From Bin22 sp965207275 (GTDB lineage: Bacteria; Chloroflexota; Dehalococcoidia; Lucifugimonadales; UBA3495), in NCBI GenBank assembly GCA_965207275.1, contig CBDBMH010000001.1, positions 124,001 through 188,000 on the forward strand: a DNA stretch of 64,000 nucleotides, written 5' to 3'. The notes under the pieces were generated by a model. It was not told the DNA's origin and searched no databases. It worked only from the letters and a program-made list of their open reading frames with translations. Position 1 is the first letter of the stretch. Every line of letters begins with the position of its first letter. Positions 59,781 to 64,000 of the stretch are shown in pieces. The position numbers were made by a program, and so were the translations under genes.

Positions 59781-61445
59781 ATGCCCGGTAATGGCAGTCC
59801 ATCCGACAATCAGGAACGGTGGCGCAGGGACACCCTGGACCCGGTAACCCGCCGCTTTCCGGAGCGGCGCGGCCAGTTCCGGACCGACAGCGGCATCCCC
59901 ATCGAGCCCATTTATGCGCCAGCCAACGGCGAGGCGGATTTGGCGCACATCGGCTTCCCGGGTGAGTACCCTTACACTCGGGGCGTCCAGCCCAATATGT
60001 ACCGGGGCCGGGTCTGGACCATGCGCCAATACTCCGGGTATGCCACCGCCGCCGACACCAATCACCGCTATCGCTACCTGCTGGAACAGGGGCAGACGGG
60101 CCTTTCCGTGGCCTTCGACCTGCCAACGCAGATAGGCTACGACTCGGACGCACCCCAGTCCCGGGGCGAGGTGGGCAAGGTGGGAGTTCCCATCTGCAGC
60201 CTGGAGGACATGGAGACCCTGTTCGACGGAATTCCCCTAGACCGGGTCAGCACCTCAATGACCATCAACGCCACGGCGTCGGTACTGCTGTGCCTGTACA
60301 TTGCCGCTGCCAGGCGCCAGGGCGTGGCGCCGGACCAGCTGAACGGCACCCTGCAAAACGACATCCTCAAGGAATACATCGCCCGGGGCACCTACGCCTA
60401 TCCGCCGCGACCCTCCATGCGGCTGGTGGTGGATGTGTTCAAGTATTGCGCCGAAAACATTCCCCGCTGGAACACCATCAGCATCAGCGGCTACCACATG
60501 CGCGAGGCCGGCGCCACCGCCGTACAGGAACTGGCCTTTACCTTTGCCAACGCCATCGCCTACGTGCAGGCCGCCGTGGACGCCGGCCTGGCGGTGGACG
60601 ACTTCGCGCCGCGCCTGTCCTTCTTCTTCGTGGCCCAGAACAACTTGCTGGAGGAGGTGGCCAAGTACCGCGCTGCCCGGCGCATGTGGGCCACCATCAT
60701 GCGGGACCGTTTCGACGCCAAGGACTCTCGTTCCCTGATGCTGCGATTCCACACCCAGACGGCGGGAGTAACCCTCACCGCCCAGCAACCCGACAACAAT
60801 GTCATCCGCAGCACGGTCCAGGCCATGGCCGCCATCCTGGGCGGCACCCAGTCCCTCCACGTGAATTCCCGGGACGAGGCCCTGGGGCTGCCCACCGAGG
60901 AATCGGCCCAGCTTTCCCTGCGCACCCAGCAGATAATCGCCCATGAGAGCGGGGTAGCCGATGTGGTGGACCCCCTGGGCGGCTCCTGGTATGTGGAGAA
61001 CCTGACCGATCAACTGGAGCAGCGAGCCCTGGAATACATAGGGGAGATTGACCGGCAGGGGGGCTCGGTTGCCGCCATCGAGCGGGGCTATCAGGTGCGG
61101 GAAATCGGCGAATCCGCCTACCACCACCAGCGGGAGGTGGACACGGGAGACCGCACGGTGGTGGGCGTCAACCGCTACGTTACCGACACGCCGCCCCTGG
61201 GCAACCTGCTGCGGGTGGACCCGGAAGTAGGCCGCCAGCAGGCCGAGCGCCTGGCCAGATTGCGCGCGTCACGGGACCAGGCCCAGGTCAAGACTTGCCT
61301 GGACCGGCTGGAGGAAGTGGCCCGTACCGACGAGAACACCATCCCCGCAACCCTGGAATGCGTGGAAAACTACTGCACCCTGGGCGAAATTTGCCAGGTC
61401 TTTCGTACCGCCTTTGGCGAACAGCAAGGGGAGTTGGCGTTTTGA
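59781..61445 (+). CDS. mcmA1: Methylmalonyl-CoA mutase, catalytic (alpha) subunit without B12 domain
   Basis: A 554-residue protein covering only the substrate-binding barrel of methylmalonyl-CoA mutase: VWTMRQYSGYATAADTNHRY, TGLSVAFDLPTQIGYDSD, TLQNDILKEYIARGTY and SISGYHMREAGATAVQEL. The Tyr of RQYSGY and the Arg of IARGTY match TyrA89 and ArgA207 of the Propionibacterium enzyme, which favours methylmalonyl-CoA over isobutyryl-CoA. The C-terminal cobalamin-binding DxHxxG domain is missing, so a separate small subunit must exist elsewhere. I used ATG at 59781 rather than TTG at 59775. Confidence 0.9.
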   Translation: MPGNGSPSDNQERWRRDTLDPVTRRFPERRGQFRTDSGIPIEPIYAPANGEADLAHIGFPGEYPYTRGVQPNMYRGRVWTMRQYSGYATAADTNHRYRYLLEQGQTGLSVAFDLPTQIGYDSDAPQSRGEVGKVGVPICSLEDMETLFDGIPLDRVSTSMTINATASVLLCLYIAAARRQGVAPDQLNGTLQNDILKEYIARGTYAYPPRPSMRLVVDVFKYCAENIPRWNTISISGYHMREAGATAVQELAFTFANAIAYVQAAVDAGLAVDDFAPRLSFFFVAQNNLLEEVAKYRAARRMWATIMRDRFDAKDSRSLMLRFHTQTAGVTLTAQQPDNNVIRSTVQAMAAILGGTQSLHVNSRDEALGLPTEESAQLSLRTQQIIAHESGVADVVDPLGGSWYVENLTDQLEQRALEYIGEIDRQGGSVAAIERGYQVREIGESAYHHQREVDTGDRTVVGVNRYVTDTPPLGNLLRVDPEVGRQQAERLARLRASRDQAQVKTCLDRLEEVARTDENTIPATLECVENYCTLGEICQVFRTAFGEQQGELAF

Positions 61446-61547
61446 TACTTGCAGCGGGAACTTCAGGAACAGGTTCCCCAACTTATTCCAACGCCTAAAG
61501 GATCTTCGTGTCCCTTCGTGCCCCTCGTGAACAAAAGGAGTAACACC

Positions 61548-62702
61548 ATGCCCGACCCCATGCTGAATGAAGAAGAACGAATGCTTCAAACCCTTGTGCG
61601 GGACTTCGCCGACCGAGAACTGGCCCCGCGCGCTCGCGAGGTAGACGAACTGGAAGAGTTTGACTGGCAGAACTGGCAGGGCATGGCCCGCCTGGGTTTG
61701 ACCGGCATCGCCATCGACCCTCAGTACGGTGGTGGCGGAGGCGGGTACCGGCAGGTGGCCATCGCCATGGAAGAGGTGGCCCGGGGCGACTCGGCGGCCA
61801 GCACCGGCCTCATCGCCCACCTGTCCTTGGGGACCAGCACCATCTACCGGTTCGGCAACGAGGAGCAGAAGTCGCGGTTCATTCCGTCCCTGGCATCGGG
61901 CAAGGGCTTAGCGGCGTGGGCGCTTACGGAACCGGGCGGCGGGTCCGACGCGGCCGCCCTGCAGACTCATGCCGAGCAGCGGGACGGCACCTGGTTCCTG
62001 AACGGGAGCAAGATGTTCATCACCAACGCCGACGTGGCCGAGTCCATGGTGGTATTCGCTTCCCAGGACCGGTCCCTGGGCTACCGGGGCATCAGCGCCT
62101 TTGTAGTGCCCCAGGGCGCGCCGGGCATGACGGTTACGCCCCTGCACGGCAAAATGGGTATGAGGGCCTCCAGCACCAACGAGATTGTCTTCCAGAACAC
62201 CCCGGTTCCGGGCGAAAACCTCCTGGGAGAAGAGGGACGCGGTTTCCGCTACGCCATGGAGATTCTCGACTCCAGCCGCATCATGATCGCCGCCCAGTGC
62301 GTGGGCATCGGCCAAGCGGCGCTGGAGGAGGCGGTGCGCTACGCTCAGCAGCGGGAGTCCTTCGGGCGTCCCATTGCCCAGCACCAGGCCGTCCAGTTCA
62401 TGCTGGCCGACATGGCCGCCTCGGTCCATGCCGCCCGCACCTGCACCATGCAGGCGGCCACCCTGAAAGACGACGGCCAGCCCTATATCAACGAGGCCTC
62501 CATCGCCAAGCTGATCGCCTCCGAGATGTGCGTGGAAGTCACCTCCAAGGCCGTTCAGGTCCACGGCGGGTATGGCTACTTCAAGGACTCACCGGTGGAG
62601 CGTTTGTTCCGCGACGCCCGGGTCACCACTATTTACGAGGGAACGTCGGAGGTCCAGCGCCTCCTCATCGCCCGCCAGACCCTGGCCCAGTACCCGGTGT
62701 AA
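61548..62702 (+). CDS. Acyl-CoA dehydrogenase
   Basis: A 384-residue flavoenzyme: AWALTEPGGGSDAAALQTHA (FAD/substrate site), GSKMFITNADVAESMVVFA, YAQQRESFGRPIAQHQAVQFMLADM and VHGGYGYFKDSPVERLFRDAR, then the catalytic glutamate in TTIYEGTSEVQRLLIAR. It oxidises an acyl-CoA; the glutamate position fits short/medium-chain (butyryl- or branched-chain) types. AAAGGAG lies 8 bases before ATG 61548. Between a mutase and an epimerase, it probably acts in a pathway that feeds propionyl-CoA/methylmalonyl-CoA. Confidence 0.92.
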   Translation: MPDPMLNEEERMLQTLVRDFADRELAPRAREVDELEEFDWQNWQGMARLGLTGIAIDPQYGGGGGGYRQVAIAMEEVARGDSAASTGLIAHLSLGTSTIYRFGNEEQKSRFIPSLASGKGLAAWALTEPGGGSDAAALQTHAEQRDGTWFLNGSKMFITNADVAESMVVFASQDRSLGYRGISAFVVPQGAPGMTVTPLHGKMGMRASSTNEIVFQNTPVPGENLLGEEGRGFRYAMEILDSSRIMIAAQCVGIGQAALEEAVRYAQQRESFGRPIAQHQAVQFMLADMAASVHAARTCTMQAATLKDDGQPYINEASIAKLIASEMCVEVTSKAVQVHGGYGYFKDSPVERLFRDARVTTIYEGTSEVQRLLIARQTLAQYPV

Positions 62703-62779
62703 CCGGGGAACCCGGGGGAAAGGACGCTGGGCGGAAGGAGCGGCGGGGAAAGGGGCCCAAGACTATCAGGAGATGGGAA

Positions 62780-63205
62780 TTGAACGCCAGCAAGGTTTGC
62801 ACAGTTGATTACATCGACCATGTTGGCATCGCCGTGAAGGACATCGACGCCGCCCTCAAGCTGTTTCACGAAGTGTTTGGCGCGCCAATGGCCGAAGTAA
62901 AGCAACTGGATGACCAGGGCATCCGCGGCGCGCTGGTGCAGGTGGGCCAGACCCGGCTGGAACTGATGGAACCCACCGCAGCCGACACGACCATCGGCCG
63001 ATTCATCGAGCGCCGGGGAGAGGGCCTGCACCACCTGGCTTTTTATGTAGCCGATCTGCCCGGCAAAATCCAGATAGTCGATGAGCTGGGCCTCCAGTTG
63101 ATTGACCATGCGCCGAGGGAGGGCCTGTCCGGCGACATCGCCTTCATCCATCCCCGTTCCGTTTTTGGAATCCTTACCGAGTTGGTGGAACGCCCCAACG
63201 GCTAA
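62780..63205 (+). CDS. mce: Methylmalonyl-CoA epimerase
   Basis: A 141-residue vicinal-oxygen-chelate protein: YIDHVGIAVKDIDAALKLF (metal histidine), LELMEPTAADTTIGRFIERRGEGLHHLAFYVADL and GILTELVE (metal glutamate). It interconverts the R and S forms of methylmalonyl-CoA, the substrate of the mutase two genes upstream. The start is TTG at 62780 with AGGAG 7 bases upstream; the frame is open far to the left through the acyl-CoA dehydrogenase, but the family starts here. Confidence 0.9.
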   Translation: MNASKVCTVDYIDHVGIAVKDIDAALKLFHEVFGAPMAEVKQLDDQGIRGALVQVGQTRLELMEPTAADTTIGRFIERRGEGLHHLAFYVADLPGKIQIVDELGLQLIDHAPREGLSGDIAFIHPRSVFGILTELVERPNG

Positions 63206-63240
63206 TTCTCAGCCCATCCCAGATTTCTTCCGGAGGACTC

Positions 63241-64000
63241 TTGGCGGCCCACCTGCTCTATGGTGACAGCTTCCTCGTCTCCCGACAGCTTGACCGGCTT
63301 ACCGGCGAGGCCGGCGCAGATTCCTTGCTGGAGGCCAACCGGCACCAGTTGAGCGGAGGCCAGTTCAATCTGCCCGAACTGCTGGCCGTGTGCAACGCCC
63401 TGCCCTTCATGGATAGCTGCCGCCTGGTGGTTGTGACCGGGTTGCTGGCGACCCTGGAGAGCCGAGGCGGCAGGGGCCGGGGCGCCCGCTCCCTGGGCGA
63501 GTGGGACAAGCTGGCGGACGCTATCGCCCAGATGCCCGAGACCACCCTGCTGTTCCTGGTCGACGGCCCCATCGCCGACAGCAACCCCCTGCTGCGGAAT
63601 CTGCGTCCCGTAACCCAGGCGCAGCACCTGCAGGCGCCCACGGGAGAAGCGTTGGCCCGTTATGTTAAGGACTTGGCCCAGCACAAGGGCTCAGGCATCA
63701 GCCCAGCGGCCATTCGGACGATAACTGACCTGGTGGGCAACGACCTTTGGACGCTGGATCGGGAGCTGGAAAAGTTGTCCCTGTACGCCTCCGGCCGCAA
63801 TATTGAAGAATCGGATATTCAGGAATTGGTCGCCCAGGTGCGGGAGGCCAGTATCTTCAACGCGGTGGACGCGATGATTGACGGCCGGCCCGAGGTGGCC
63901 CTTCGCCTATTGCAAAGACTGCGGCAGGACGGCGCGGCGCTGCCTTACATCATCGGCATGGTGGAGCGACAGTTGAGGCTGGTCTGCCTGGCCCGCTACT
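63241..64000 (+). CDS. holA: DNA polymerase III delta subunit (5' part)
   Basis: Reading from TTG at 63241 gives LAAHLLYGDSFLVSRQLDRL and stays open to the window end (253 codons). The sequence includes LPFMDSCRLVVVTGL, LLFLVDGPIADSNPLLRNL, GNDLWTLDRELEKLSLYA and VREASIFNAVDAMIDGRPEVALRLL followed by ALPYIIGMVERQLRLVCLARY, which is the HolA pattern. Delta opens the sliding clamp within the clamp loader. GGAGG lies 5 bases before the TTG. The gene lacks its 3' end, and its frame has no stop in view. Confidence 0.88.
   Translation, partial: MAAHLLYGDSFLVSRQLDRLTGEAGADSLLEANRHQLSGGQFNLPELLAVCNALPFMDSCRLVVVTGLLATLESRGGRGRGARSLGEWDKLADAIAQMPETTLLFLVDGPIADSNPLLRNLRPVTQAQHLQAPTGEALARYVKDLAQHKGSGISPAAIRTITDLVGNDLWTLDRELEKLSLYASGRNIEESDIQELVAQVREASIFNAVDAMIDGRPEVALRLLQRLRQDGAALPYIIGMVERQLRLVCLARY

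Overview
The window is a 64 kb piece of a GC-rich bacterial chromosome, most likely from the Chloroflexota (a Dehalococcoidia/SAR202-like lineage is my best guess). The clues are a dnaJ-hspR-clpC heat-shock cluster, a DUF3090/SCO1664 pair, tandem FmdB zinc ribbons, a prokaryotic translin homologue, a DUF11 surface protein, and a vitamin B12-type mutase/epimerase pair. This assignment rests on gene content only.

Positions 1 to about 9560 form an accessory, defence-like island. It holds a nucleotidyltransferase-like gene overlapping an XRE regulator (possible toxin-antitoxin), a large N6-adenine DNA methyltransferase of restriction-modification type, an unknown 311-residue protein, a decayed fragment resembling the C-terminus of DUF262/GmrSD-type restriction proteins, and about 1 kb of gene-free DNA with hairpins and tRNA T-loop-like boxes. 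Two tandem large serine recombinases follow. The first has phenylalanine in place of the catalytic serine; the second looks intact and its reading frame runs into a tRNA-Asn gene on the other strand. That tRNA marks the right edge of the island; its left edge lies outside the window.

Positions 9.6-14.4 kb are a heat-shock regulon: hsp20 diverges from dnaJ(cbpA)-hspR-clpC, and the shared control region has two facing promoters and inverted repeats close to HspR operators. From 14.4 to 23.6 kb rpoB, rpoC and pyrD run leftwards from a strong promoter. A DUF11 repeat surface protein and a modABC molybdate transporter follow to 30.1 kb.

Positions 30-47.7 kb hold mixed housekeeping genes: a HAD phosphatase, the SCO1664/DUF3090 pair, a divergent relative of ATP-type PEP carboxykinase, an aroA very close to the gammaproteobacterial form, comM, an RNase Z-like hydrolase, a coupled fmdB-thiE-translin operon, polA, a small aspartyl protease, a CitE-like lyase, folB and a SagB-type oxidoreductase.

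Positions 48-64 kb hold two peptide-transporter ATPases without permeases, a TPR protein, the thrB-lysC-glycosyltransferase operon, a trehalose-synthase-like glycosyltransferase, glmS, a YvcK/CofD-like gene, and a catabolic group (methylmalonyl-CoA mutase catalytic subunit, acyl-CoA dehydrogenase, methylmalonyl-CoA epimerase). The window ends inside holA. I saw no rRNA, CRISPR array or transposase.
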